Position numbers and translations under genes: made by a program. The notes under the pieces are model-generated. The model worked only from the letters and a program-made list of their open reading frames with translations. It was not told the origin of the DNA and made no database searches. Positions 1 through 8,077 of a stretch of DNA of 42,607 bases are shown here, piece after piece. Each line of letters opens with the position of its first letter. Position 1 is the first letter of the stretch. The DNA comes from an uncultured Bacteroidales bacterium (GTDB lineage: Bacteria > Bacteroidota > Bacteroidia > Bacteroidales > Bacteroidaceae), in the NCBI GenBank assembly GCA_945833885.1, contig CAMAFY010000025.1:1-42607 (forward strand). The letters are read 5' to 3'.

Positions 1-64
1 CCATCACGTGATAAATTCCACCAAAGGATGTGATGTTCTCACTTTTTATTGCTACTTTTGCCAT
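1..64 (-). CDS. IS1380-like transposase, N-terminal fragment at window edge
   Basis: Reading the minus strand from an ATG at 62-64 gives MAKVAIKSENITSFGG and continues to the window edge without a stop. From memory this resembles the N-terminus of Bacteroides IS1380-family (DDE) transposases, which begin with a similar MAK-x-IKSE-x-x-x-x-FGG pattern. Only about 21 residues are visible, so neither the catalytic triad nor the element ends can be seen. It lies head-to-head with the unknown gene at 231, and the IS end should fall somewhere in 65-230. The call rests on recognising a short motif and is tentative. Confidence 0.55.
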   Translation of the reverse strand, partial: MAKVAIKSENITSFGGIYHVM

Positions 65-230
65 GTCAAATGTTTTACTTTTTTTGTTTTGCAGCATCAA
101 AATAGGTGAAAATCCTGACATAATCAAGTCTTTCCAGAACTTTCTTAAGTGCTTGGAATTACTTACAAGAATTCGTAATACGGAATTAAGGAATCGTACA
201 ATTTTTTAGGATTAATTTAGATTTAAAATT

Positions 231-986
231 ATGAATGTGCTATCATTTGATAAAAAGACAGATTCTCTATATTATAACACTTGGAATCATCCCATTCTCT
301 TTTCCACGTACGAGGAAAATGGTTGGAAAGACTCTGGGTGGATACAAGTTCCTGAAAGTAGTTTTGCTTTTAGAATCATGTCAAACTTTGGATATGGAAA
401 TAAGGCTTATTTAAAATGCGGTGTAAAATATAAAGAGCAATTGCTTGTAAACTCGGATAGTTGGTGTGAAACGAAGAAACTTTTAACTTATTGGGAAGAA
501 CAACCAACGACTGATTATTGGGAGGATTTGCTCATGCATATTGTGGATATTTATAAAAAACGTGATGCATGGAATTACAACAATATTTTGAATGCAGCAA
601 ATAAACTTAACCATTATCTTTCATTTCCAGAGCAGCTAGAAGTAATTGCACATAAATGGTCAAATACGCACTTTAATTATTCCCTACAAATAAAGAATAT
701 TCATTTAATAGAAAAATGCAACGAACTAATAACGAAGGTGCAAGAGTTAAAGTTGGAGAATTATGATTATATCAGAGATGTTACAAGTGAAATTTGTGGA
801 AAAGTGATAACGTTGATATTTAAAACATATAATAGTATCATAGACGAATCATCTAGTACTGCAAAGATAAAAGAAACTCATATAGAAAGAATCACCAACT
901 GCTTTAATACTGTATATAGATTTTTACAAAATACAAATCAACTCCACCTTCTATTTTGTAATAAAAACGTAATCAATGAAATGTAA
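231..986 (+). CDS. Unknown 251-aa protein, AT-rich
   Basis: I do not recognise a family. The 251-residue protein has no signal peptide or membrane segment and is rich in Asn, Lys, Tyr, Trp and Ile. The first 60 residues are aromatic-rich (several Trp and Tyr), and the rest looks mainly helical. Base composition is far more AT-rich than the metabolic genes downstream, and it sits between an IS-like transposase start and a frameshifted gene, which points to acquired DNA. The segment around residues 113-170 (RDAWNYNNILNAANKL onward) faintly resembles EEAWNIARALKILIEANKL in the next gene, so the two could share a helical-repeat fold. That is a weak inference. The ATG at 231 is the first in frame and follows an AT-rich stretch. 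Confidence 0.6.
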   Translation: MNVLSFDKKTDSLYYNTWNHPILFSTYEENGWKDSGWIQVPESSFAFRIMSNFGYGNKAYLKCGVKYKEQLLVNSDSWCETKKLLTYWEEQPTTDYWEDLLMHIVDIYKKRDAWNYNNILNAANKLNHYLSFPEQLEVIAHKWSNTHFNYSLQIKNIHLIEKCNELITKVQELKLENYDYIRDVTSEICGKVITLIFKTYNSIIDESSSTAKIKETHIERITNCFNTVYRFLQNTNQLHLLFCNKNVINEM

Positions 987-1065
987 TCTCTACAAAGAAC
1001 GGTATTTAAATTCATTTTTTTCCTTTCTATAATCTGTAGGCATAGGGTAATGATAAAAAATAACT

Positions 1066-1879
1066 ATGAACTCCGAAATTCTTTTTAAGCAAGCATCTGC
1101 ACTCATTCGAGAGAATTATTCATAACAGCGAAGAGGCATGGAATATTGCACGTGCACTTAAGATTCTGATTGAAGCGAACAAATTGGAGCCAGAAATTAC
1201 ACCATTAAAGATTAAAATCATAATGGCGATGGCTTCATGTAACTATCAGATAGATAATTTTAACTATGCGTATAACTGTGCCATTATTGCCAAAGAGAAA
1301 ATAGATGAATATATCAAGTCTGACAGTCCGTTTGATGCCCTTTCTACAAGAAGATTATTGAGGGAAGAAGACTGCGATGAAATAATAGAGGCTGTAAAAC
1401 ATAGTGGAGAGGGATATTCTCGTCTAGTGGAGAATCATGTTTTGACAACTCTTAATACAGACAATTTAAGGAAAGTCTTTCCACCCAAAAACGAGGTTTC
1501 ATTCACTAAAGATGAACTGTATCATTTGATTCATGCTATTGAACAGACAAAAAATGCCATTACTTTACAAGCATGTCGTCATGGTGATTTTCAATATGTT
1601 GGCAAAGTGGAGTCTGTATTTAATATGTATAAATATCCACTCTATTATATTTGGCAAAAGTATAAGTTTGGAAGAGATGAAGAAGTTTGGGTCGAGGGCG
1701 AAAGTATGTTGCCATATCAATTCTTCATATCGAATATTAGGGAACACACAGACGAGTTGTTGTTAATGTTACGTAATGCTAATCCATTTGCAACACTGAG
1801 TAATGGTCCTGCAATTACCCATTTACTACAGAAAATTCTCTGTGATTTGCAAATAAGAATTCACGAAGGGAGAATCTGA
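1066..1879 (+). pseudogene. Helical-repeat-like protein with a 5' frameshift
   Basis: An ATG at 1066 opens MNSEILFKQASALIRENYS and stops at 1125. A second frame picks up at once and runs to 1879 (HNSEEAWNIARALK, then about 240 residues). Removing one T from the TT at 1119-1120 joins them into ...ALIRENYHNSEEAWNIARALK..., one continuous protein of about 256 residues. So the gene looks like a single ORF with a one-base insertion; a shorter version beginning at TTG 1184 would lack the N-terminus. The protein is soluble and mainly helical, with a TPR-like feel around residues 15-80 (paired helices, repeated Ala and Tyr). I do not recognise a named family. Composition is AT-rich like the preceding gene, from which it is separated by about 80 nt on the same strand. 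A real mutation and a sequencing or assembly error cannot be told apart here. Confidence 0.55.
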
Positions 1880-2260
1880 TATATACCTACAACACATTGT
1901 CAGTGTGGGTGTCTGCACCGGTTTGGCGGAGTATGTACCGTATCTTGCGGTGTCGAAGAGTGCCTGTGTGCTGTTGGTGCCCAAAAGCAAGTCGGATTCG
2001 CTCCAGGCATTGGCGGCAAAGTAGATGTTGTCGTATGTGTAACCCGCTTCGGATTGCGCAGTCTCTTTCGGATAGGCTTGTCGGTAAGCGAGCTTATCCA
2101 GAGGCTCACGAAAGGCGTAGCCCAGCCGATATAAATGCTATAGGAATCGGAAGAAAAGTTCACCTTCCGCCCTTGCTTCGGACTCCACGATGATTTGCTC
2201 GCTTTCCTTGAAACTGATTCTTGAGTTAATCAGGCCGCATCCCGGATGCTGCAAAGGCAT
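1880..2260 (-). pseudogene. Decayed coding remnant, three frames
   Basis: On the minus strand, plausible protein-like sequence runs through three successive frames: ISFKESEQIIVESEARAEG (about 2215-2165), then VNFSSDSYSIYIGWA (about 2163-2120), then GYAFREPLDKLAYRQAY and YTYDNIYFAANAWSE (about 2125-1900). No single frame is open across it, and it stops abruptly beside the gene ending at 1879. The GC content matches the region to its right rather than the AT-rich genes to its left. The simplest reading is the degraded end of a former chromosomal gene, cut off where the AT-rich block joined. Its family is not recognised. Confidence 0.35.
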
Positions 2261-2275
2261 TTTTCTCCTGCTTAG

Positions 2276-2323
2276 AAAAAACATCGCACCTGCGTTCCGT
2301 GTTTTGGAGCGTAGGTGCGATGT
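2276..2323 (-). terminator. Rho-independent terminator after luxS
   Basis: Arms at 2281-2294 (ACATCGCACCTGCG) and 2310-2323 pair over 14 positions with one G-T wobble around a 15-nt loop. Read on the minus strand the hairpin is followed by a run of T (plus-strand A at 2276-2280). It lies about 50 nt past the luxS stop and closes the kinase-luxS unit. Confidence 0.8.
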
Positions 2324-2372
2324 CCGGTTTATGGTATGTGGCTGAAAGATGCCTGAATGCGGGGGAGCGGAA

Positions 2373-2849
2373 TCACTCGGGATAGTTGAGGTTGCGTTCT
2401 GTGGCGTGCTCAAGGATGTGCACATATTTTTCGGCCTCATAACGTGCCATAGGCAGGTCGTGGAGGAGTGCCGTGCCGCAGTCGCGCGGAGTGGCTCCGG
2501 GGATGTCGCCTTCGAAATCGGCGACAAAGCGGAAGGTCTCGACCATCAGCGGCAGCACATCGCGGCTGTCATATTCGCCACGGACGAGCAGATAGTTGCC
2601 GGTGAGGCAGCCCATCGGGCCCCAATAGACGATGCGTTCGCCCCAAACGGGATGGTTGCGCAGGAAGGTGGCGGCAAGATGCTCGATGGTGTGGATGGCA
2701 CCCTGCCCCAGTACGGGCTCGCGGTTCGGACGTTTCATGCGGACATCGAAGGTGGTGACGACATCGCCGCCCACATTGTCGCGGCGGGAGACGTAGATGC
2801 CCGGTTCGAGGGTCAGATGGTTGATGGTGAAAGAGGCTATTTTCTTCAT
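2373..2849 (-). CDS. luxS: S-ribosylhomocysteine lyase LuxS
   Basis: LuxS splits S-ribosylhomocysteine into homocysteine and 4,5-dihydroxy-2,3-pentanedione, the precursor of autoinducer-2, as part of the activated methyl cycle in the cytoplasm. The 158-residue length is normal. The metal-binding HTIEH motif lies at residues 53-57, the catalytic Cys in GPMGC at residue 81 and the third metal ligand in DCGT at Cys124; the spacing fits the family. It lies 65 nt downstream of the PfkB-type kinase on the same strand and is followed by a hairpin terminator, so the two are probably cotranscribed. No Pfs or MTA nucleosidase gene is nearby. Confidence 0.96.
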   Translation of the reverse strand: MKKIASFTINHLTLEPGIYVSRRDNVGGDVVTTFDVRMKRPNREPVLGQGAIHTIEHLAATFLRNHPVWGERIVYWGPMGCLTGNYLLVRGEYDSRDVLPLMVETFRFVADFEGDIPGATPRDCGTALLHDLPMARYEAEKYVHILEHATERNLNYPE

Positions 2850-2914
2850 AAGATGTTCGGAATAATTTTCGTCGCTTCCGGAATGTCTTTTACGTTTTCC
2901 AGGGATGTCGGAGG

Positions 2915-3808
2915 TTATTTCACCTGCATGTCAATCTCGCGGAAGTCGATGACGTGGTTGATGTCGGCGATGGTCTTGGAGAAAGGTCCGAAGGCTTCGA
3001 GTTTCAGCGTGGACATAGCGGCGGCAAAGCACGCGGCTTCCTTGAACGAAGCACCGGCAGCGCGCTTGTAAAGATAGCCCGTCATGTAGGTATCGCCGCA
3101 TCCTGTGGCGTCGACAATCTTCTTCGGCGGATAGGCGCGCACCTCTATCAGGCGGCCTTCGGTGTAGATGTAACTGCCAAGACTGCCCTCGGTGATGATG
3201 ACTTCGCGAACTCCCCATCCGGCGAGGCAACGTGCGGCTGCCAGCACTTCGCTCTCGCCGGTCAGCACCTGCATCTCATGCTCATTGACCTTCAGGATGT
3301 CGACATAGCGAAGGTAGCGCACCTTGTCGGGCCAGTCGATAGCCACGACCGATTCGCCCTCGACCTTGCGCAGGAAACCCTGGATGTCGAGGCTCACAAC
3401 TCCCTTCGTACTGAGGTAGCGCATCAGTTCTGGTTGGAAATCATCAGCGAGCAATGTGCCGAGATGATAATAATCGGCACGGATATCGATAAGGTCTTCA
3501 ATGCGGAAAGGGTCGGCCTTTGCCAATACGCGCTGCGTACGGTTGTCCTGATTCTCGCCATATTTGTTCTCGAAGTACACCGTTTCGCGCGAGGGGAAGA
3601 CGACGACGTCGATTCCCTTGCGGCGCATGGCGTCGACGGCATCCATCTGCGCCTCACCCAACGACGTGACAAGTTGGAAATTGGCATTGGGGAGTTGCGC
3701 CATACCGTGGGCGAAATAGTAGGATGTTCCGCCGTTAAGGTAGGTGGTAGCCTCGGGGGTGATGATTTTATCGAGAGTGATATGACCTATACAACAAACT
3801 TTCTTCAT
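2915..3808 (-). CDS. PfkB-family carbohydrate kinase
   Basis: A ribokinase-fold (PfkB) kinase of 297 residues that transfers phosphate from ATP to a sugar or nucleoside. The substrate-side glycine pair (NGGTSYYFA) lies at about residues 25-33 and the ATP/anion-hole motif DATGCGDTY at 233-241, with the catalytic Asp at 239. It is shorter than fructokinases and could be an adenosine- or ribose-type enzyme; the sequence alone does not settle the substrate. It precedes luxS by 65 nt, presumably in one transcript. A link to ribose or S-adenosyl metabolism is suggested only by that neighbour. Upstream lie a good TAnnTTTG box and a 22-bp tandem repeat array that may affect its expression. Confidence 0.9.
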   Translation of the reverse strand: MKKVCCIGHITLDKIITPEATTYLNGGTSYYFAHGMAQLPNANFQLVTSLGEAQMDAVDAMRRKGIDVVVFPSRETVYFENKYGENQDNRTQRVLAKADPFRIEDLIDIRADYYHLGTLLADDFQPELMRYLSTKGVVSLDIQGFLRKVEGESVVAIDWPDKVRYLRYVDILKVNEHEMQVLTGESEVLAAARCLAGWGVREVIITEGSLGSYIYTEGRLIEVRAYPPKKIVDATGCGDTYMTGYLYKRAAGASFKEAACFAAAMSTLKLEAFGPFSKTIADINHVIDFREIDMQVK

Positions 3809-3820
3809 TCAGTTAGTGGA

Positions 3821-3852
3821 CAAAATTAAACGATATTCGGATTTATAAGCAA
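3821..3852 (-). promoter_or_regulatory. Bacteroidetes-type promoter for the kinase-luxS unit
   Basis: On the minus strand, TAATTTTG (3821-3828) fits the TAnnTTTG -7 box. TTG (3850-3852) lies 21 nt upstream in place of the -33 TTTG. The start codon is at 3808, so the leader would be only a few nucleotides. The -33 box falls inside the first unit of the 22-bp repeat array. Confidence 0.55.
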
Positions 3853-4016
3853 GTTTATGCGCGTTTATAAATTAGTATATGCGGAGTTATAAATAAGTCC
3901 ATTCCCATTTATAAAAAAGATTGTGCGGATTTATAAACAAATCTATCCCCATTTATAAATAAGACTGTGTGGATTTATAAATAAGTCCATTCTCATTTAT
4001 AAATAAGACTGTGCGC
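3841..4016. repeat. 22-bp tandem repeat array, 8 units
   Basis: Eight contiguous 22-bp units start at 3841, 3863, 3885, 3907, 3929, 3951, 3973 and 3995. Each begins with a form of ATTTATAAATAAG followed by a variable tail. The tails tend to alternate between GTGCGG-like and ATTCCC-like, so a 44-bp higher-order unit is visible. A further partial copy (ACTTATAAAAAAAGGA) follows after a 4-nt slip. The array fills the gap between the PfkB kinase promoter and the folE 3' end; the rest of 3809-4197 holds no gene that I can see. Confidence 0.92.
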
Positions 4017-4197
4017 ACCTACTTATAAAAAAAGGATAATGGTGGCAAACCTGTTGACAAAAGCGGGCAAAGAAAAGATCCGGTTTATCGATAACGTTTT
4101 GCCGTATTCCGGAACCATCCCGGCTGAAGACAGACTGACATCCGGCAAAAAGGATTTACAGAAACCGCCAGAAAAAAGGTGATAAAGCGTGGGGAGG

Positions 4198-4776
4198 TCA
4201 ACTCTTATGTATGAGTTGGAGGAACTCCTCGCGCGTCTTTGCCTGGTTGAAAGCACCGGAGAATGCGGAAGTGGTGGTGAGGCTGTGCTGCTTCTCCACG
4301 CCACGCATCTGCATGCACATGTGCTCCGCCTCGATGACAACCATCACGCCCTGAGGGTTGAGGGCTGTCTCGATGGCCTCCTTGATTTGCATCGTCAGGC
4401 GTTCCTGCACCTGAAGGCGGTGACTGAGAATGTCAACGACACGGGGAATTTTGGAAAGTCCGCAGATGTATCCGTTAGGAATGTATGCCACGTGCGCCTT
4501 TCCATAGAAAGGCAGCAGATGATGCTCGCAAAGACTGTAGACCTGAATGTCCTTGACAATGACCATCTGGTTGTAATCCTCGTTGAATTTTGCCGAGCAT
4601 AGCGTGGCGATGGGGTCCTGTTGGTAGCCCCTTGTAAGGTCGCACATGGCCTTTGCCACACGAAGTGGGGTCTTGATGAGTCCTTCGCGCCCGGGATCTT
4701 CGTTCATAAGTCCGAGCAGCGCTTTGACATGAGGCATCATCGCCTCTATACGTTCGTCTTTTTCTATATCGTTCAT
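4198..4776 (-). CDS. folE: GTP cyclohydrolase I
   Basis: FolE converts GTP to 7,8-dihydroneopterin triphosphate, the first step of tetrahydrofolate synthesis. The start at [13 protein letters not shown] (4776) gives 192 residues, typical of the short bacterial form; the frame stays open upstream, but that part overlaps the SPOR gene and is not protein-like. Zinc ligands appear as Cys83 and His86 in [13 protein letters not shown] and Cys154 in EHMCMQMRG, with the 71-residue spacing expected for the family. It follows the SPOR-domain gene by 46 nt on the same strand and is probably cotranscribed with it. Confidence 0.95.
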   Translation of the reverse strand: MNDIEKDERIEAMMPHVKALLGLMNEDPGREGLIKTPLRVAKAMCDLTRGYQQDPIATLCSAKFNEDYNQMVIVKDIQVYSLCEHHLLPFYGKAHVAYIPNGYICGLSKIPRVVDILSHRLQVQERLTMQIKEAIETALNPQGVMVVIEAEHMCMQMRGVEKQHSLTTTSAFSGAFNQAKTREEFLQLIHKS

Positions 4777-4822
4777 AAGGATGATGGGTGCGAGGGAAGA
4801 GGGGAAATATGGCGGATAAGCA

Positions 4823-5395
4823 CTATTCCACGAGGAGGACGGTGTCGGGTACGATGCTGGCCTCGGGTGAAATCTTCTGTTTTCTGATGAGGGTAAGATA
4901 GCGTTCAGCCTCCTCCCTTGTGGCAAAATCTCCGACGCGGCATACCCAACGCGGGGATTTGAAATGGCAATATATTGAGAGTTCCGGGAAAGCCTTTCTG
5001 ACACGGCTTTCCATAAGTTTGGCCTGTCGTTTGGCGGCACTGCTACCCGTACCGGCATAGACCTCGATACGGTAACCGCGGGCTTTGTGGCGGACACGCG
5101 CTCCACTGTACTTTCCTGCCGATGCATCGGAACTTTTCGCACTGGCATCAGCGGTTTCGGCATGGGAAGACTTGCTCTTCGTGGTGGAAGAGTGGGTGGT
5201 TTTTCCCGACGTGCTTTCGGTTTTCACCGGCAAAGGTGCGTTGTCTACAAGACGCGTTATCTCCTCGTCCTGCAAAAGCACCACACTTCCCATCCCCTCA
5301 CCCGACTGTTGCAGATGGCGGGTAAAGGTCGTGGGCGTCTGGGCACCGAGGATGATGGTCATCATGAAAAATAAAATGGCATGAAGATAACGCAT
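4823..5395 (-). CDS. SPOR-domain envelope protein
   Basis: A 190-residue exported protein. The start [20 protein letters not shown] gives a clean signal peptide. A 21-bp direct repeat places an equivalent ATG at 5416, so two starts are possible. Residues 25-105 are low-complexity, rich in Ser, Thr, Lys and Ala. The C-terminal 80 residues, from [19 protein letters not shown] through [15 protein letters not shown], fit a SPOR domain, which binds denuded glycan strands of septal peptidoglycan. It lies between tpiA and folE, an order I recall from other Bacteroidetes. The likely role is periplasmic, in cell-wall remodelling; a partner cannot be named. Confidence 0.82.
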   Translation of the reverse strand: MRYLHAILFFMMTIILGAQTPTTFTRHLQQSGEGMGSVVLLQDEEITRLVDNAPLPVKTESTSGKTTHSSTTKSKSSHAETADASAKSSDASAGKYSGARVRHKARGYRIEVYAGTGSSAAKRQAKLMESRVRKAFPELSIYCHFKSPRWVCRVGDFATREEAERYLTLIRKQKISPEASIVPDTVLLVE

Positions 5396-5493
5396 ATTCA
5401 ACGAAAGATAACGCATATTCAATGGATAAGGATTGGAGGGAGGTTCAATTGAGGTGAGTTCTGTAAACCGTCGTCTTCGGCAATGCGTTCGGC

Positions 5494-5516
5494 AAAAAAC
5501 CGGACATCGTATCCGG
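5494..5516 (-). terminator. Possible terminator after tpiA
   Basis: On the minus strand a short stem, CCGGA / TCCGG with a 7-nt loop (5500-5516), is followed by six T (plus-strand A at 5494-5499). The stem is only 5 bp, so attenuation between tpiA and the SPOR gene is as likely as full termination. Confidence 0.4.
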
Positions 5517-5655
5517 AAATCCGGCAATTTACAGAGCCCACCTGTAAAAGATATCAGGACGGGGAGCATGAATTGTTACAGGAAACACAATGGAGGCTTT
5601 CGGGCACGTCCATCGTCAGCATCCGTATTCCCCGTCCCGCATTCCGCGCGGAGGC

Positions 5656-6414
5656 TTACTTCCAGGCGTCGATGATGGCCTTGAAGTCAGCAGCCTTCAA
5701 CGAAGCGCCACCGATGAGACCGCCGTCGATGTTGGGTTTGCCGAAGAGTTCGGGAGCATTGCTGCCCTTGCATGAACCACCATAGAGGATGCTGGTCTCG
5801 TCAGCCACTTCCTGTCCGTAGACTTCTGCCACGCAACTGCGGATGAAGGCATGGATTTCCTCAGCCTGCTCTGCGGTAGCGGTCTTGCCGGTACCGATGG
5901 CCCAGATGGGTTCGTAAGCGATAACGATGTTCTTCCACTGCTCAGCGGTGAGGTGGAATACGCTGCCAGCGAGTTCAGCCTTGCAGACTGCTTCCTGCTC
6001 GTTGTTCTCGCGCTGCTCGAGGCTTTCGCCGATGCAGAAGATGACCTTGAGGCCGTTTGCGAGAGCGAGGTCAACCTTTTCCTTGAGGATTTCGGGAGTT
6101 TCAGCATAGTATTCGCGACGCTCGCTGTGTCCGAGGATGACGTATTCAGCGCCGGTGCTCTTCACCATTTCAGCGGAAACTTCACCGGTGTAAGCGCCCT
6201 TGTCGTGGTTTGCGCAGTTTTCTGCGGAAACAGCGATGCAACTGTCCTTCAGAAGTTCGCTGACAGTGGCGAGGTGGATGAAGGGAGTGCCGATGATAAC
6301 ATCACAGTTGGGGGCTTCTGCTGCGAGAATCTCCTTGAGTTCGGTAGCGAGTGCTACGCCTTCTTGCAGGTTCTTGTTCATTTTCCAGTTACCTGCTACA
6401 ATGTGCTTTCTCAT
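5656..6414 (-). CDS. tpiA: Triose-phosphate isomerase
   Basis: TpiA interconverts dihydroxyacetone phosphate and glyceraldehyde 3-phosphate in glycolysis. The 252-residue protein has every hallmark: GNWKMN with Asn9 and Lys11, the catalytic His96 in ILGHSERR, the catalytic Glu168 in [14 protein letters not shown], the phosphate-binding YGGS and the C-terminal GGLIGGASL. The start at 6414 ([11 protein letters not shown]) is standard. It sits in a minus-strand run with the DoxX-like and DUF1599 genes upstream and SPOR and folE downstream. A 190-nt gap filled with CCTAGG-type repeats separates it from the DoxX-like gene, so it may have its own promoter. Confidence 0.97.
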   Translation of the reverse strand: MRKHIVAGNWKMNKNLQEGVALATELKEILAAEAPNCDVIIGTPFIHLATVSELLKDSCIAVSAENCANHDKGAYTGEVSAEMVKSTGAEYVILGHSERREYYAETPEILKEKVDLALANGLKVIFCIGESLEQRENNEQEAVCKAELAGSVFHLTAEQWKNIVIAYEPIWAIGTGKTATAEQAEEIHAFIRSCVAEVYGQEVADETSILYGGSCKGSNAPELFGKPNIDGGLIGGASLKAADFKAIIDAWK

Positions 6415-6488
6415 GATTGTTTACGAAAATTTATGTTATAGGGTTTGTTGAAAAGACTGTGGAAGATGGGAAGTGGTTGTTAGGAGTG

Positions 6489-6607
6489 CTTAGGGGAGCC
6501 TAAGGAAACTTTGTAGGAGGTCATAGGGAAACCTAGGAAAGCCTAGGAAAGCCTAGGGAAACCAAGGGAAGCCTAGGAAATCCTAGGAGGCCCTAGGGAA
6601 AAACCTA
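6489..6607. repeat. 10-bp-period CCTAGG array, copy 1
   Basis: Units such as CCTAGGAAAG, CCTAGGAAAG, CCTAGGGAAA, CCAAGGGAAG, CCTAGGAAAT, CCTAGGAGGC and CCTAGGGAAA follow each other at an exact 10-bp step from 6532, with a looser upstream part from about 6489. The array runs into the stop codon of the DoxX-like gene: its TAG is read from a CCTAAG unit. Sister arrays are at 15316-15428 and, in reverse orientation, at 40811-40980. Confidence 0.9.
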
Positions 6608-7930
6608 AGCGGGAGCGTTGCCGGACTGTGAGAGCCAGAGGCGGGCACGGCGGATGCGCTGATAGTAGCGGTTGCCAGTCCAAAGGCGGTCGATGAGGAC
6701 AACGAAAAGGAGGATGCCGATATACAATCCCGTGAGGATGAGGTAAATCTTCCGCGTGCTGACGGCCTCGGAACTGCGGCTCATCGCATCGAGTTGGGGC
6801 ATCGTCAGCATTTCTCCGTCGGGCATGTTGTGATGTCCCCACTTGTTGATGATGCGACCATCGTGGATAAGGAGAAGTCCGGGGTTGCTTCGCACCATCG
6901 CTTTCAGGGTTTCGCTCCCCGCAATAGCGAAGGGATATGCGGCTCCCGTACGGTCGGACCAGAGGCACTGCTCGTCCTCGCTGAGGGAGGTGGCGCAGAG
7001 CATGGTGATGGAATGGTCGTTGGCGAAGTCGCAAACATCGTTGAGGATGTCGCTGCATCCCGCATCGGCGGTGGTGAATTCCGGCAGTGTGAGCAGGAAA
7101 GTGTAGCCCTCGTCATCGAGGATTTCCGCACCGATGTCCGTACCTTCGGCATCGGTGATGGAGAAGTCCTGGATTTTCGGTGGCGTTATCTCCTCGCTTT
7201 CCGCCGAGAGCATGCTCCATGTGGAGTCGGGCAAAGTCTCGCCATCGTAGAAAGTGCGGGTTTCTCCATCGCGTTCATAGACATATCGCGTGCGGTATTC
7301 CCCGTAAAGTGCGCTGCGGAGGTCGGTGCCCACGCCGTAACCGGTGAAATCGACCACCGGAAGATGGCGCATGCCGTAGAGACTCAGCAGGAGGATGTAG
7401 AGGAACGATGTGGTGGTGGCGAACCATTCATTGCGCCTCGACACACAGCGTACCATCAGTCGGCGGTAGACCATGAGGAGGATTGCGACGGCAAGCAGGA
7501 CGATATTCTTCGCCAACGTCTGACCGTTCGTCAGCACAAAGGCGTCGCCGAAGCATCCGCAATCGGACACCGGGTCATAAAGATAAATCCATACGGTCAG
7601 CAACGTCATGAAAGTCATGAGCAGACTTCCGAAGATTGTCGTCATGCGCTGGTGCATTCCGAGGGCATAATACATACCTATGAGAAACTCCACAAGCGCC
7701 ATTGCGACGACAATGATGTCGAGCGTTGCCGTTCCTGCCAGCAAGGGGATGTCGATGCTCGAGAGATTGATGCCCATAGCACGGAAGTACGCCTCGAGTT
7801 TGTGCTCCATACCAAGAGGATCCGCCGCCTTGACGAAGCCGGAGATCATGAACACGGCTCCCAATATCCATTGTCCCGCCAACACGAGGCTGACGTATGC
7901 GATACGTTGCAAGGGATTTGCGGGCATCAT
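6605..7930 (-). CDS. DoxX/MauE-like membrane protein with a thioredoxin-like domain
   Basis: A 441-residue membrane protein. Residues 1-200 carry about four or five hydrophobic helices (for example LAGQWILGAVFMISGFVKAA, and LLMTFMTLLTVWIYL), with the SDCGCFGD cysteine motif at about 126-133, as in MauE/DoxX-type proteins tied to thiol redox. Residues 205-395 are extracytoplasmic and thioredoxin-like in pattern (PEFTTADAGCSD, then GLLLIHDGRIINKWG), though no classical CxxC is visible. A last helix (ILTGLYIGILLFVVLIDRL) anchors the C-terminus. The likely role is envelope redox or thiol transfer, inferred from the family. It lies 147 nt downstream of the DUF1599 gene and 190 nt upstream of tpiA; I recall this neighbourhood from other Bacteroidetes. 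Confidence 0.78.
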   Translation of the reverse strand: MMPANPLQRIAYVSLVLAGQWILGAVFMISGFVKAADPLGMEHKLEAYFRAMGINLSSIDIPLLAGTATLDIIVVAMALVEFLIGMYYALGMHQRMTTIFGSLLMTFMTLLTVWIYLYDPVSDCGCFGDAFVLTNGQTLAKNIVLLAVAILLMVYRRLMVRCVSRRNEWFATTTSFLYILLLSLYGMRHLPVVDFTGYGVGTDLRSALYGEYRTRYVYERDGETRTFYDGETLPDSTWSMLSAESEEITPPKIQDFSITDAEGTDIGAEILDDEGYTFLLTLPEFTTADAGCSDILNDVCDFANDHSITMLCATSLSEDEQCLWSDRTGAAYPFAIAGSETLKAMVRSNPGLLLIHDGRIINKWGHHNMPDGEMLTMPQLDAMSRSSEAVSTRKIYLILTGLYIGILLFVVLIDRLWTGNRYYQRIRRARLWLSQSGNAPA

Positions 7931-7991
7931 CTGTGGTGGATTTTTTTCGGACGTTTATGGATGTTTGCGGTATGGACGGAAAATCAATGAT

Positions 7992-8057
7992 GACGTTCCT
8001 GAGAAGCAGGGGCGATATTTCTGAAAAACAGAGGGGATATTTCTGAAAAACAGGGGC
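7992..8057. repeat. 22-bp tandem repeat, 3 units
   Basis: Three contiguous 22-bp units start at 7992, 8014 and 8036. The last two are nearly identical (GATATTTCTGAAAAACAG plus a 4-nt G-rich tail); the first is diverged (GACGTTCCTGAGAAGCAG). They lie between the DUF1599 and DoxX-like genes. The unit length equals that of the arrays at 3841 and 24823, but the sequence does not. Confidence 0.88.
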
Positions 8058-8077
8058 TCCGCTTTGGGAATATGGCA

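Noticed and set aside
4198..5163. Longer folE start (321 residues)
   Set aside because: The first 129 residues overlap the SPOR gene in another frame and are not protein-like; FolE proteins start at the MNDIEKDER position.
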